Source: Cristatella mucedo
Lineage: Eukaryota; Bryozoa; Phylactolaemata; Cristatellidae
Length of the DNA stretch: 64,000 nt
NCBI GenBank assembly: GCA_009760855.2
Contig: WPIO01000144.1
Location: 535,501 to 599,500 of the forward strand
Direction: 5' to 3'
The position numbers and the translations under genes were made by a program. Below, piece after piece: positions 44,111 through 56,467 of this stretch. The notes beneath the pieces are model-generated. The model did no database searches. It was given only the letters and a program-made list of their open reading frames with translations, and had not been told where the DNA came from. Every line of letters begins with the position of its first letter. The stretch's first letter is position 1.

Positions 44111-44925
44111 GCAGTGAATTCCCAGATTGATTATTAGGTGGAGAATAATGAGAGTGGGTAAGAGACTGAATTAGAATAGAAAACACTCACACAGTTTGAG
44201 AAAAAAATATAGAACAGTAAAAAATGAAGAGAAGGTGAGAGAAAACGAGAAGTTAAAGTATGGAGAACACTAACCAAATTAATCTGTGAAATCCACGAGA
44301 GGAGAGAAACCAACTATTTTTTCGGAGGTAGTAAGAAAAAGATTCAGCAATCCTTCGCGATTATCTAAAACAAAAGATGTGGAGCTCTATCACTTAAATC
44401 TTAGAATAAGGTTTCCTGACATGTCCAGAAAATATTTGGCCAGTTTTTTTATGGCACATGGCACATAATTTTAATGTTGGCAAATGAGGAAACAGCATTG
44501 AACCTAGCCAGTGCATATATTATAAAAACCTAAGCTAAGCTGATCTAATAATACAGAATATAGGCCTAAATTTGTAGGGAACTCTGAATAGACATGAAAA
44601 GCAGCGTGGCGAGAGTTCCCTACTGATTATTATTTCACGAACTCTGGTAGGCTAATGTTCATATGCCACCAACATACAGCGCTAGTGGTGACATCAGCAC
44701 AAGCCATGCGTAACCGTAGTATAGGAAACCATATTATCCAACAATAGTAGAAGAAAACTGTAGTCATACAATGACCCAAATTAGATATAATCGCTGATAT
44801 TAGATAAATTTGGCTATAATGGAAAACATTTTCAGCAGTTTAAGGGTGCTTCGTCTTTTTTCAATTGTAATCTTTGTTGAGTTTGGAATACAGAAATTCA
44901 GAAGAAGAATGAATTCATTGAGGCT
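44111..44925. other. Intron of gene 2, no feature
   Basis: A/G-rich near 44150-44350. Nothing else recognised. Confidence 0.35.
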
Positions 44926-44934
44926 GTGACTTAC

Positions 44935-44988
44935 CAGGTCTGCTTGCGCTCCTGGTTTGGTTTGGCATAGTTGGATTCTCATATCGAT
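44935..44988 (-). CDS. Gene 2 exon: extracellular stalk / end of FN3
   Basis: 54 bases, phase 1 in and out. Acceptor: TTTCGATACAG ending at 44989, after a T-rich stretch. Donor: GTAAGT at 44929-44934. It reads RYENPTMPNQTRSASRP, a plausible G-strand plus stalk with one N-glycosylation site (NQT). It joins in frame to the FN3 half-exon at 51704-51812 upstream and to the membrane exon at 38700-39193 downstream. That three-exon fit is the best argument that it is real. Confidence 0.55.
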
Positions 44989-45017
44989 CTGTATCGAAAT
45001 TTTCAAAGAAATGACCT

Positions 45018-45420
45018 ATCAGATCATCTCCCCGACCAGGCTAAGCATCCTACTACTCGCTTTTCTGAATCTATTTCCCTATGCTTCGTAGCAACCTCAA
45101 TTCCTTTGTAGATCATGCCTTTCGATTGGAGGCTCCCTGTAGCTCACTTCCAACTAGCAGCACGACATCCAGTGACTTGGCAACATTACAACGAAGCTCA
45201 AAGCTTATCTATTTGTCACAGCATTCAGTAGGTACACGCGATTAGTCCTTGCCTGCGGGCAAACACAGTACATGCTGCCACTAAACATATTTACATGCTG
45301 ACTTGGTACATGCTATCTCAAGCCACGTTACGCTTGTTTCTATTGAGCACGCTACCACTAACTATTTTAGCATGCTTCGAAGCGAGCGTAAATTCCCTAG
45401 AAATATACATCATTTATAAC
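45018..45420 (+). mobile_element. LINE-A 3' fragment, old
   Basis: Decayed C-terminal ORF2 (CCCCGACCAGGCTAAGCATC) and 3' UTR (GTACATGCTGCCACTAAACA). The stem-loop is lost. It starts 30 bases upstream of the gene 2 stalk exon. Confidence 0.7.
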
Positions 45421-46495
45421 TCCAGCATTATATACAGCCAAGTCAGTCAGCAGTTAAAGGCAACCTAGAGAGCCGCTACTGCACCATTTGAAACCTGCTA
45501 CAATTTATTCGGTAATGAATGCTTTTTCCGAACGGGTAAAGGGTTAGCAGTAGCACCAACTTAATAGGTAGCTTAATGTACGGGTTAAATTGAAAGTCTA
45601 GTGTCCTGATTAAATAAAGATTAAGTTCATAAGAAATTAAGTTCATCAGCAAACGAAAGGCCAAATTAACCTGTCCATTACAAGGCCAGCTTAGTCTGGC
45701 TATTAAGTAGTCTAGAGAGAAAATACTATTAAGAGCGGATAATATGTGCACGGTTAATTAGCAGATGGTTGGAAAGGCCAAGTCTAATACGATATCTTAA
45801 CACTGCCGGGGCCTACGGTCTTAAAGAACGAGAAATTATCCTAGTTGGATTTCTTTTCCAGAATTATTTTAACTGCATCATACCTTATAATTTATAATAC
45901 AATAGGTAAAGAAACAGAGAAGTTCGTGCACACAAGGATATCATTATTGTGAAGCGTAGATACGGTAATGAATTAATGCAATAAAAAGACGTTTTCAGAA
46001 TAGTATATACACAAATTAACTGCGAGAAGTTTGCATAGTGCGGTAAAATTACTAAACTCATTATGGTCCTAGGGAACCTAGAATATGCTATCATTGAAGG
46101 ACCTCTGTTCCTTAATGATGACCTGATTAATGTCCGCATGTATTAGTATACTAAGCAAAATTTAAAAAGACCTATACAATGAAAGAGATTGATTGATACT
46201 CACACAAATTAATAACTCTGGACGTATATTATAAATGATCATTTCTGCGTTTTGACGGACGATGTACTTTTTTGAATACACAAAACTGTCTTTACTAAAG
46301 CGAACATGCGACTATGTTCACTGGCCCCATTAAAAACTTGTTTTCCAGCGTACCTAAAGGATAAGAAAAAGGTGCTCTGCTACGGTGCCCTAAGAGTTCG
46401 GTCCTATTACTGAGCTTGTTTATGCAGCCTCAGAAAAGTTTAGCTTCCAAAAACCACGTTGCAGTCGTCTTACTGCACCTTCTGCAGCATTACGT
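45421..46495. other. AT-rich stretch, nothing recognised
   Basis: No family match or exon. Confidence 0.35.
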
Positions 46496-46499
46496 GCAC

Positions 46500-47065
46500 A
46501 CAGGAAATATTGGATTAGGGAGGACTATGAGTCAAGAATATTTTTAAACGACTCTTTGTCAGCCGTTTATTTGAAAAAGACAACCATTAAGAAGCAGTTG
46601 CGAGAGGTATTGGTATGTCTTGCTATTTTACTAAAAGATTCCCTAAAATGGCCGGATTTAAGTACTAGTGTCCTATTAAAGACACAGGAATCAGTCTTGG
46701 AAGACAAGCTAGACTCATACATGGAAACTTCAAGCCATGCTAGACAGTTTCAGTGTGGTTTTAGTGCCAATGAGATTATAGAAATGTTCAGGATATAAAA
46801 AACCTACCTATGAATGCTTATTTAGGAAAAGTGTATTTACTTGTCGTTCTCGATTTTTCAGCAGTTTTTTATTATATCGATTACCAACTCCTTATGTAGC
46901 GCCTCTCTTCTCGCCTGGGCATCACTGATACTGCGCAGCAACTAATCAGGCATTATCTCAGTGGGATACTTCTGATTATTAATGTGAGATGACTATCGCA
47001 AGAAGAAGTAAGAAAGGGGTACTTCAGAGCTTTGAAGTGGTTGCTATTCATTTAAGGGTTTATTT

Positions 47066-47135
<70 letters not shown>

Positions 47136-47890
47136 CCGATGTTGTGCCCGGCGCAATCAAGGATTTTCCTCTTATGCAGATGACAATCAGTTGAAGCTTC
47201 GCTCTTTGATCTCTCGGAGAACTCCAGCACATCGAATTCTCTCAACTCTCTTGCTGCTTGAATTGACTAAACTCGCACAAAGATGATAGGTGACTTTCAT
47301 ATATTGATGATGATAAAAGACTGACCTAATAGGTGCATGTAAACAAAGTGGGATTTGTAGATTAGAAACTCAAAGCTCGAATTTGGCTAGCAATTGCTCC
47401 CAGTCAATCCATGCATCGACTACAAGGTTCTGACACTCACTTTTAGGTCCATTCATTCTTTTTCTCCAGCAGTTATATTTTCCCCAGATTTCCCCATATT
47501 TCCCAACCCTTCCCCACCCTTCCCCACCCTTTCACCCACTGAATATACTTACTCACAATGCTAATCATCGAACCAAAAAGTTTTTGATTCTAATCCTATA
47601 GCTAAGCCTCATAATTAACTCCAATCACTTGGAGACCTGCCTTTAATTCGTTCGCTGCTCTTGACTGACGTCACCACATCCAGAGTCTTGTATGACATTT
47701 AAAAATAGGCTTAAATGCATTTATTCATCAAGAAGCTTAGTATATCTCTTTGATTTGTCCTTTGTTTGCTTATGGGTGCTTACACGGCGCGTACTGCCAC
47801 CAGCCATCATTGCATTCTGAACTGGTGAACGTCACCTCTAACCACATTATCCTCGTTGCTACAAGCATGCTCCAATGTTCAGTTTCTGCA
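46500..47890 (+). mobile_element. LINE-A-related copy, old, with a (TC)n expansion
   Basis: RT blocks in order: DSYMETSSHARQFQCGFSAN (46706 on), VVLDFSAVFYYID-type DNA at about 46840-46880, CTCTTCTCGCCTGGGCATCA, and a YADD-region relic TCTTATGCAGATGACAATCA at 47170. A (TC)n run at 47078-47131 splits it. Thumb and 3' UTR words follow to about 47890. Confidence 0.75.
47078..47131 (+). repeat. (TC)n microsatellite
   Basis: About 54 bases of TC after a C-run, inside an old LINE-A-type copy. Confidence 0.95.
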
Positions 47891-49070
47891 CTGTCAGAGC
47901 TTGAAACCTTCGTCACTCTAAAATCCCGAAATCCTGTGAGGTAACGAAATCTAAAATCCTGAAATGCTCTTATTTATCAGAAAATCGCCCAAATCCACAT
48001 GAATTCTCTTTTACGTGTTTATGTGTAATGACGAGTTGGGTTTTCTGATCATATGATAAACTTGTCGTGATTCATGCACATTTGAATCACATCAAAAAGA
48101 TTTACTTTTCTGAGGGCTTCAAACAAATATCTCATTTTTTAAATTACGAAACCTTTATTACTTTTACTATTACGTCGGTTGTACAATTGGGACTTTTATC
48201 GGTTAATGAAAGTAACGATTTTATGCGCAGGCTTGTTTCTCAGGATTACTGGTGATGATGACGGAGGCTCTTTTGAGTTAAAATCAAGCGAGTATCTATT
48301 TTATAAGCCAACAAGTTACGTCAATTAAGTGCTTGTCATGGTAGTAAATTTCGTAAAGATTCTTGTAAGGGAATATATGCAATCTTTAGTGTGTTGGTGA
48401 GTTTGTGGGTGTTCGCATTGTGGGCTGAATACATCCAATATCTAAACGGACACTTTCACCATCTATCATACCTGACTCTTGCGTTCACAAATGTATGTCA
48501 GCCGGCTCTATTAGCTAACCTAAGCTGAATATTCTCACCCGGCTCTCTCCGTCTGCATGTACAGTGTTTTGTCCTTACGGGCACAAGCGAAGTCTATGAG
48601 CATCACGTAGTTTTTAAATAATAGTTTATCTGTAAACATACGATGTCATTTACGCTAGAATTCTATTTATAACTTAATTAGCTGAAGGCATTCAAAATCA
48701 CGTCGACAGGGCTTCAAATTGTTAGCTAATAACTTATAAGTTATGAAGTACGAAAACTAGTGCCCAAGCCATGTTAAATTGCTGCAGGAATTTGTGCAAT
48801 TATTGTGAGCTGCAAATGCAGCAAAGGGCCTTTTTCAGTAAGCCGCTGCGGTGGAGTCAAAGTATGCATTTAAACGGTGATACCAATTTTGGCGTCTCCT
48901 CGTTTCTATTTGGACCTAATCTGGCAGCATTTTCTGATAGTGATGAGCACTCGGTATAAACAAAAGTGACTATATGATTCAGAACCGAGTTTGAAAGCTG
49001 CGCTCAACTATGAGACCACCATCACTGATAAAAACGGATGGAAGGGCTGCCATAACGATGGTAATAGTTA
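47891..49070. other. AT-rich stretch, nothing recognised
   Basis: Short open frames only, without domain pattern. Confidence 0.35.
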
Positions 49071-49071
49071 T

Positions 49072-49810
49072 AATTACGATACATTTGTATAGCAACCTCA
49101 GAGAAGGTGGCCTATATGTATGCAATTTACATATGCTGAATTTTAAGCATGAGTGAATGGTTAGTGGCAGCATGCTCAGAGACAACAAGCATAACAAGGT
49201 TGAAGAGGACACGTTTAGGGTCAGTGTGCAATGACGGTTTAGTGACAGCATGCAAAATGTCAGCACTCATAAGAAGACGCAAGGACAAATCGCAAAAAAT
49301 ATAAATAAATATAATTCATTTATATAGCGCCCCAAGAGAACTTAATCTCTATTCAGGCGCTTCACAAATGCCTCGAGGCTCGAGCCCACGACCTCAGTCA
49401 GACCTTGGTCGGAGCGAGCACCTTAACCGCTAGACCAAACCAGCTCGGCAATGCCGAAGTACATGCTATAACAAATTGATGCTTGCTTATATAATTTGTA
49501 AACGTCCTTAAGTCCAAGGATGGAGTGATGCCAGTAGAAATGAGTTCTAGACTTTTGAGGCGTCCCACCTAAAGGCAAGTCTCTATTTATAAGTGATTTT
49601 TATATGAGGCGTAGTTAAACTAATAAATTAGGAAAACGGGTGCTACGAGGCTTAGCCAGTTGGAGTGGTAGATCGGATAGATTGGCTGGAGCCAACAAAT
49701 GAAGGAATGTAAGAATCAGTGGCAGACCTGTGAAACGGATGCACTGCTTGACCGGGAGCAAGTCAAGAAAATCCTCCCGGTCAAGCCATACGTCTTCTGC
49801 TTCCAATGAG
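49072..49810 (-). mobile_element. LINE-A fragment split by SINE1
   Basis: 3' UTR part at 49072-49298. SINE1 sits at 49300-49458. ORF2 thumb resumes at about 49470-49810 (minus frame: LPVKQCIRF, LLAPANLSDLPLQLAKPRST). Confidence 0.8.
49300..49458 (-). mobile_element. SINE1 inserted in LINE-A
   Basis: Tail ATAAATATAATTCATTTATA, a well-kept stem-loop (AGCGCCCCAAGAGAACTTAA, then TTCAGGCGCTTC), and a tRNA-like head whose minus-strand A box is TGGTCTAGCGGTTAAGG. One of the two best SINE1 copies. Confidence 0.9.
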
Positions 49811-51690
49811 CTGCAGTTTCATTTTATATTTGCTTAGACATTTTAAATCTTGACGAAAAACTTTCAAATGGCTGACCATTTTCGTACTATCCTGTCGACA
49901 TCGGTGTAGCGCGAATAGCTTCTATCATGGAATAGCTTTCAATTGGAATAGATGCCAACATTTTTCCAATGTTTACTATAGACATCTGAAGGCTAGCCAG
50001 GACTAACGGTAACACGTTGCACTGATGAAATATAATTTATTGCATTAGCTAATAGTTTGACATCCACATTAAAAATGCTTTTCGCTTCAGCTTAAGAAGT
50101 TAAGCTGATTCACCAGCCGCAATTTTTTAGACGCTAAAAAGCTTTCAGGGCTACCCTTAACTCTTTCAGTAATACGATGGTAAAAGGATTGTCTACTGCA
50201 CGACTTGAAAGAAATACCTAATTCGTATAGAGCAAGCACCCTAAGTAAACCAAATCTCAATATAGGCTCTCATAAACTCTGGAAACGAAGGATTTCAATT
50301 GGCTAGCAATACAATGCTCAGGTTTAGCACACATCAGCACAGTAAGAGCGCTATGAACGTGGATCCACTGTGGGCGTGTAATCGCCGTCACGTGGTTCCG
50401 CCCCAACCCCCCCCCGCCGACGTTCCGTTCGCCCAACAGAACGCTCATTGCCGGCACGTGACGTGTTCATGCCGCGAAATTCACTTTTTGCCTGTGCGTC
50501 GGCCTGCACGCACGCTATCCACTCTCTTCTCTCTCTCAACACCACGTGCTCTGGAGCAGCATGCACGACGGCTGCTCTATCACTCAATAACCCGCTTGTG
50601 GGGGCTTCGCTCCGGAAGTGACTGTCGTTCGGCGAGTAGACAAACATTAGGGATAATATATTGAGAATTTACTGCTGCCGGGGCCACCGTAACTAATAAG
50701 TCAATTATCACTGCACCGCACGAATCCTGAGACAGCTGATCCAGTTCCAGTAGTGGCCATAACGCACGAGGCGACGGCTGCGAATGCTCCATTGTCCGGC
50801 GGCCGGTCAGCGTGGTGACTTGGATGGAACTCGAGCGTCGTTCACTGAAAGCCAGTCTGAAAATGTTGATTCACTTCTATTCAAGGAAATTTAGGTGATT
50901 TCAAGGTCTCATTTATGTCGTTAATAGTTGGCATTACAGTGAGGGACAAGTAAAGGAAGGGGTGAGTGAGTTCGTCGCTTCAATGTGAGATTTACGTAAA
51001 ACATCTGAATTTCAGAAATGCAAACGGATGCTATGCGTTTCGACGCTTATGATTTTTCTACCGATGGAAATTTTCAATTGCTGCTTCTTGAACGCCTTTT
51101 CAGACAGTTCGTTCTGTGTACAGTCGCATCGGCAGTCGAGGGCACGACCGCGTCATGAAAAGAAAAGCCCCCCCCCGCCCCCGACATGGATTGAGTCAAC
51201 CCCGGGGGCACATTTTCTGCCCTCCTATTTCGTTCTAGTGGCACGGTGCGAGCATTTTATGAACCGCTCCCTAGACTCGATGCTTGCAGCAGTCCACTGC
51301 TAGCCTGGTGAGTGGTATCCATTAAGGCTATTCCGCCTCTTTATAAAGTGAGGCTTTTTGATCAGCGTACCTTTTCTATCAAGTACTTAGTTACTGTTAA
51401 TATTCATGGAATGACATGGGGTGTTATATTGAGAAAGTCTTTGATTATTTTAAAATTTTCCTTAGCTGGAAATAAGCAGCTGGCCAACTACAGACCTTTC
51501 GTCTTTGCAGGCCACTTCTGATATATCTCTAACAGCGTAGGGTCAAAGATTGATCTAATAATGCACTTGTCGAACGTCACTGTTTGTTTACATATAAAAA
51601 ACCGGTTGAAATATTTTGTAAGCAATAAAGCAGGCGGATCGGGGTAAAAAAAACTAAAATAACATACCCAGAACAAATTCTTGTGAGTGT
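49811..51690. other. Mixed stretch with GC-rich islands
   Basis: Two GC-rich blocks (about 50370-50640 and 51120-51240), each with a C-run (50409-50417 and 51169-51176). Both strands are open in them. I cannot assign them; they may be CpG islands or relics of a GC-rich transposon. Confidence 0.35.
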
Positions 51691-51703
51691 TTTTCCACCA
51701 TAC

Positions 51704-51812
51704 CTGAGCTGACTTTGGCGGTCATCTGGCAGTTGTAGATAACACCAGCAACCAATCCGCATCTATCATCTATTTCATGCTTGTCTATAGAAGACTTTTC
51801 AGAACAGCGTAC
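51704..51812 (-). CDS. Gene 2 exon: C-terminal half of an FN3 domain
   Basis: 109 bases, phase 0 in and phase 1 out. Acceptor: TTTGTGGTTCTAG ending at 51813. Donor: GTATGG at 51698-51703, after CTCAG. It reads SSIDKHEIDDRCGLVAGVIY NCQMTAKVSS. The L.aG..Y...v.A...S motif is the FN3 E-F-G strand pattern. It runs in frame into the stalk exon at 44988. Confidence 0.65.
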
Positions 51813-52009
51813 CTAGAACCACAAATATGCACCACATCAACTTGTGAACAAAAGTCAGAACTATCCAAAGAGAAGTCGCTAAACCGTTGAAATTAAAACA
51901 AAAGTTTAATTACTCAATCTTGAAGCTTCTGCCAGGCGGGTAGGCTTAAACGGCTGTTTATTTGGCATTTTTCGAGCCTGAGAAATTCGAAGATGTACAA
52001 AAAGACTAG

Positions 52010-52073
52010 ATCTTCGTAAAAGCCACCGGTGCAGATGGAAAAGGAGATGTTTTTCGAAAAGTAACTAGTTTTC
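52010..52073 (-). pseudogene. Possible N-terminal half of an FN3 domain, with a stop
   Basis: After an acceptor (GATTATTTCAG ending at 52074) the frame reads KLVTFRKTSPFPSAPVAFTK, the typical start of an FN3 domain (..T.P.aP...). A TAG then closes it without a good donor. It precedes the half-exon at 51704-51812. Either the exon is degraded or a splice variant is missed. Confidence 0.35.
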
Positions 52074-52306
52074 CTGAAATAATCAAAGAGTAAATCTCCG
52101 AACTACAGGCAAAATGCACGTCCTCTCAAAGTGCACCGAAACTCGGAAGACAACCTTCGGTTAAAATATTTTCACCTATACAGTTGATATAGTAGGTAAT
52201 CGAAAGGTTTTACAGGCTAAACATTTTGAAAAAATTATTTCAACAATTTTGGTAAACACTACCTAAAAGGTAATACAATTATGCATAATTTGTACGGGGT
52301 ACGTAC

Positions 52307-52513
52307 TCAAGATTTTCAAAAATAAGCTCCAGAACTGAGTATCTGAGTTCGAGTCTTCGACCAGAGTGACTTCGCTTGCGTGATAGTAGTACTTCAGACT
52401 AATTTGACGGGTTCTGCGCTCAGAGTTAAGGCTGAGGTTTAAAACAATATTAATACAGATAACCGCATTGTACTGTAAGTAGAGGCCATATGCCGGTTTT
52501 ATTCTGGGTATAT
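52307..52513 (-). CDS. Candidate gene 2 exon, beta-rich extracellular
   Basis: 207 bases, phase 1 in and out, between TGGTTTATACAG (acceptor ending at 52514) and GTACGT (donor 52301-52306). It reads IPRIKPAYGLYLQYNAVICI, later RQISLKYYYHASEVTLVED and SNSDTQFW. Exposed alternation fits an FN3- or Ig-type fold, but no hallmark Cys or Trp pair confirms it. Phase does not match the next exon (51812), so an exon between them would be needed. Confidence 0.45.
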
Positions 52514-53098
52514 CTGTATAAACCAGTGATATAAGCAAGAGTGACAAATTTAGTGCACGAACGCAATAAGTACTCAAGAAATAGAATTTCAGGCATGCGT
52601 TGTACATCACGCTGGAAAAAATACATTACGGTTACGCTTAATAATTTACAAAACCTTTAAATGCAATAAGTGCACATGGCAGTAGTACAGTACGTTTAGG
52701 GATACTACTTGACAAAAGAGTTTTGTATTTGTGTACCACTTCGCTAAACTCAATGGGGTGATCGATGAGAGATGAGATGAGAGATCGATGATCCATGATC
52801 AATGAGAGATGAGATGCCCGTTACTTCTGTCAAATTCCGACATAGTTTCAAAATGTTTCAAAATTTCAAATACTAGGAGGAATTATCGTTGGATTAATAG
52901 CCGTAGGTACAATGCCTAAATCCGTTTTGAGCTACCTGATGCTTATGAGACAAAGTTAAAATATATTTTGCATCGAAACCATATTATGTATTTTAATGTA
53001 TTTGAAGTCTGGTATGCCGTTTGAATTTTATTTAATGAGCTTACAAATGCCTGTGAGATCTTGCTGTAAAACTAAGTTGTTTTATAAAGTTTACATAC

Positions 53099-53187
53099 CC
53101 GCATTGCTAGAAAAATCGGTCTGCACCGAGTGTCCTGAGTAGCTAAATGTGCTTCAATAGTGGAGTCTTGGACCATATTTTGTTTCT
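53099..53187 (-). CDS. Candidate gene 2 exon, unassigned
   Basis: Acceptor: ATTGCACACCCTCTAAAG (ending 53188). Donor: GTATGT at 53093-53098. It reads KQNMVQDSTIEAHLATQDTR CRPIFLAMR. No domain is recognised. Strand and position agree with the other gene 2 exons. Confidence 0.3.
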
Positions 53188-54199
53188 CTTTAGAGGGTGT
53201 GCAATAAAATGACAGTACAGAGTATTGCAAATGTACGGGATATAAGCACGGAGAAACAGTAGTGAACATTTGGTCACCGTTTTCGTCACTTTAGTCGCCA
53301 ACAGATGCAATCAAAAACGTGCAATCCTATGAGCAAGGCTGATGTTAGCCGCACGAAAGAGAAAAAACTCTGCGGTAGTATTTACTTAGGTTGAGCGGTC
53401 GAGGAAACATTTGAGGTGGAGGAGACTGAGAAAGGTGATAACGTTTTGTGGGAAAGCAAGAAGTATAGTAGTGGTTCCCTTAGAAAAAATCGTAGTTAAT
53501 CTATCAACCTCACTTGGACAGCAGCAGAATAGCCTTATCGGCAAGGACTGGGAAAAGACGGTGAACACTAGGAAAAGTTACTAAGGATCCTCATTTTTTC
53601 CTCGAAATGTAACGCAGAACAACTTCCGGGAAAAAATCTCGGGCTAATGGCTAACCAAAAAAATGTCTTGAAAATTAGAAGTTTTTTAAGCTCTTCAACT
53701 GTTAAAGTCATGATCTGCTTCCAAAAGAGAATAGCTGATCAGTTTCTTTGAACGCAGCACAGAAGTATGTGAGGACAGCTGAAAGAGTAGGGGATATCAT
53801 CGTAGTATAGCCGATGGAACAGCAACGAAAGGAAAGATTTTTTTCAGATCAGGAAGTAGAATTCCGAAAACAATACAAATAATAGTCATAATACCTAGGA
53901 TAGCACAAAAAGTGAACTTAATTTTTATCTATGAGCCTTACATGCACAGGGAAGCAATACCTCTCAACCACTAGCCATTGCAAGTCGTTTCCGATCTAAC
54001 ATTTAAATTTGTCGAAATTAAAACCTTAATTGGACTTTCCTAAAATACAGCATTATTAGATCGGAATCTTTTCCCAAGGATTTCATAAAACTATACAGAG
54101 AAGCATTTCAAACTTTTGTGGAACAAAAAAAGATCGTGAACGTACAGGCTCGTACATGGCTAATATAAGATTTTTATCGTTATCTGTACCATCACAAAG

Positions 54200-54590
54200 C
54201 TGCAAATCCCTTGACTTGTCCTTCATGTGCTTATACGTGCTGACACTGTGCATGCGGCCACTAACCACATTTGCATGCTGACCCTGTGCATGTGACCCCT
54301 AACCTTGTTATTCATGTTGTTTATCTAGCATGACATTACTCACCATTAAATCGCGTTTCCCTTTGCAGTAATGTATCTCCGTCTGTAACTCCACAAAGTC
54401 ATAAAGACTATGTGGGTGTTACGCAGGAGAGTTTTGTATAGCGCACTCACAGCCTAAGCGGCTTTCGGTACGCATTCGGTAGCCAACAGACTTAAATGTA
54501 AAGCACCTAGAAAAAGATTGACTTCTCTCAGGGAACTCTATCAAGTGCATTATAATGATTGCTATTATTATTATTATTATTGAATTTTAC
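54200..54590 (+). mobile_element. LINE-A 3' end with a LINE-B insert
   Basis: 3' UTR (GCATGCTGACCCTGTGCATG, TTATTCATGTTGTTTATC), interrupted at 54370 and resuming at 54493 with AATGTAAAGCACCTAG, stem-loop and an (ATT)n tail at 54565-54582. Confidence 0.9.
54370..54492 (-). mobile_element. LINE-B 3' tip inserted in LINE-A, with short target duplication
   Basis: ATCTCCGTCTGTAACTCCAC through GGTAGCCAACAGACTT, only the last ~123 bases of LINE-B. AATGT flanks both sides (TAATGT before, AAATGT after). Confidence 0.9.
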
Positions 54591-55390
54591 ACCGGTGAGT
54601 TTTATATAGCATACTTAAGACCTCCTGGTGTTATGCACCAGGTATAATCATTTCAGTCGAAACTGAAAGATTTGCTATTGGACTCGCACCCACGGCGTGC
54701 CACGTGAAGAGCCAGAGCTTAGCTTTTGGATGAAGACCCAGCGTTTCAGGGCAAAATTACAGCTTTATTCTTATGCTCGGAAAATAAACACAAACGTTGG
54801 CAATTATTCGAAAAAGTTAACAGTCAAACTGTAGCAGATCGGCTAGGTAGATTGTAAAAGTTTCAATCCTCAGAAAATAGCTGTGGGTGAAGGATATCCC
54901 AACATGCCATAGCCTTTAAATTCTCTTATTGAACACCCCTGTCACAAAGAAACCAAAAAGTTTGTGATTAGCATATTACGTCAAGCGATCCTATTTAATC
55001 GCAACTTTATTTAATGAAACTATCTCGTTGTCAAAGATATAACCTTTTCATTCATTTTCAAAAACAAAGTTGCAGGATAGTAAGACTGAAACCATAGCTA
55101 AAAATACAGAAGAAAACTGCTGCCTATAATTAAGCTTCTAAATGCGCAGTTAAAAATTCATTCATAAATTCATGTTAACAAATTAACCCTAAAGTATCTA
55201 CCAAGTAAGGAAATTGAGGCTTTCGGAGCAGTTGATCCAATAAGCCGGAAAACTGTAGCTCAAAAATACGCCATCTATGAAGACATACAAGTGAAGCTTC
55301 ATTAAAGAGCAAATAAAACTTAATTTATGAACAACAACTTGAAACTGGCACTTGTGAGCAACTTTTGCCGAGATATATTGTAACTTGTAC
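54591..55390. other. AT-rich stretch, nothing recognised
   Basis: No exon or repeat match. Confidence 0.35.
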
Positions 55391-55394
55391 TCAC

Positions 55395-55477
55395 CGACCA
55401 GGCGATGGATCTATCGCATTCTGGTAACAACGATGTGATATTGACGTACAAACATGAATCCTTTGTAAGAAATCGGT
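55395..55477 (-). CDS. Candidate gene 2 exon, FN3-like half
   Basis: 83 bases between a good acceptor (CTGGTTGGTTCTTGTAG ending at 55478) and a perfect donor (GTGAGT at 55389-55394). It reads RFLTKDSCLYVNITSLLPEC DRSIAWS, and YVNITSLLPE fits the FN3 E-F loop pattern. Phase 1 in, phase 0 out. Confidence 0.45.
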
Positions 55478-56467
55478 CTACAAGAACCAACCAGATGCAT
55501 TTACAATTCAAAAGGTTGAAAAGCTTGCACCCCAGGAATACATTCAAACGAGAGGCCAAACAGATAAAGGAAGTTGGTGGCTAATGATGCCGTTGATTTA
55601 ATTAATTAAAAATTAAGGCTATGCTAACGTAAACATGGACATTTAAACTATTTTCCATGTTGAATTTTTGAAATGCGAATAGATTCCTACTTGGGTGACT
55701 CGTGTATAGGTGAACACTACGTCTCGAAAATTTATACAAGGAATGCAACCTCTGCCAATTGCTTCTCCCAAAAAATAACAAGCAAGTTAGAGAAGATCGG
55801 AAAACATTTTTATGAGATAATCAAACCGCTCTTGTCAGCTCCTGATATTTTTACTGGCAAGGGATTCATAGATTAAGTACTGCTGTTAGTGTAAGACTAT
55901 CTTTGCTGAAATGCTGTCTGCAGTAGATTTTCATTGCAAGAGGTGTATATGGTTACCATCTGTATCTTTAGAAACACTAATCTCTGCTGAGAATCGCTAT
56001 CGCATTGGGGCACACTCGGTCAGTTTCTTTTACCGGCGGTATATTTCAGAGCCTTTATATAAATTTCATATAATGATGTCTGTTTCAAGCAACAAATATT
56101 AATGGAATTAATTTGGTCTTTTGTAGCTTACTACTCCGAGGCTTTTTTCTTGTGATGCAAGAGAGGCAGAAAATCAATCTGTAGCTGTTCTCGCCTATAA
56201 AAAACTCCTAAGTGCTGTATCACTCTGTCTACCTCCACAATTTCAGACAAAACCACCATATCAACTGCAAGCTTTGTCCCTCCTAATAATCGTAATATTT
56301 GGTTATCCGTCACAATAAAATAATAAAAAAATCTTTAGGAAACTAAATTTCTTGTTTCTGGGTCTCCCAAGCCGGCGGCTGCATTAGCTACGCCGGCGGC
56401 TAGTAACCTGCTTGTTAGTTATGATCGTCAGCAGCTGTTATCGCTTTGTCATCGCAGATCAAATGCA

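Noticed and set aside
50351-50664. Overlapping ~100-codon frames on both strands
   Set aside because: Both strands open in a GC-rich block with C-runs; no motif on either.
56131-56316. Minus-strand frame TDNQILRLLGGTKLAVDMVV
   Set aside because: Looks protein-like but has no ATG, acceptor or family match, and abuts the LINE-A 5' end; not enough to call an exon.
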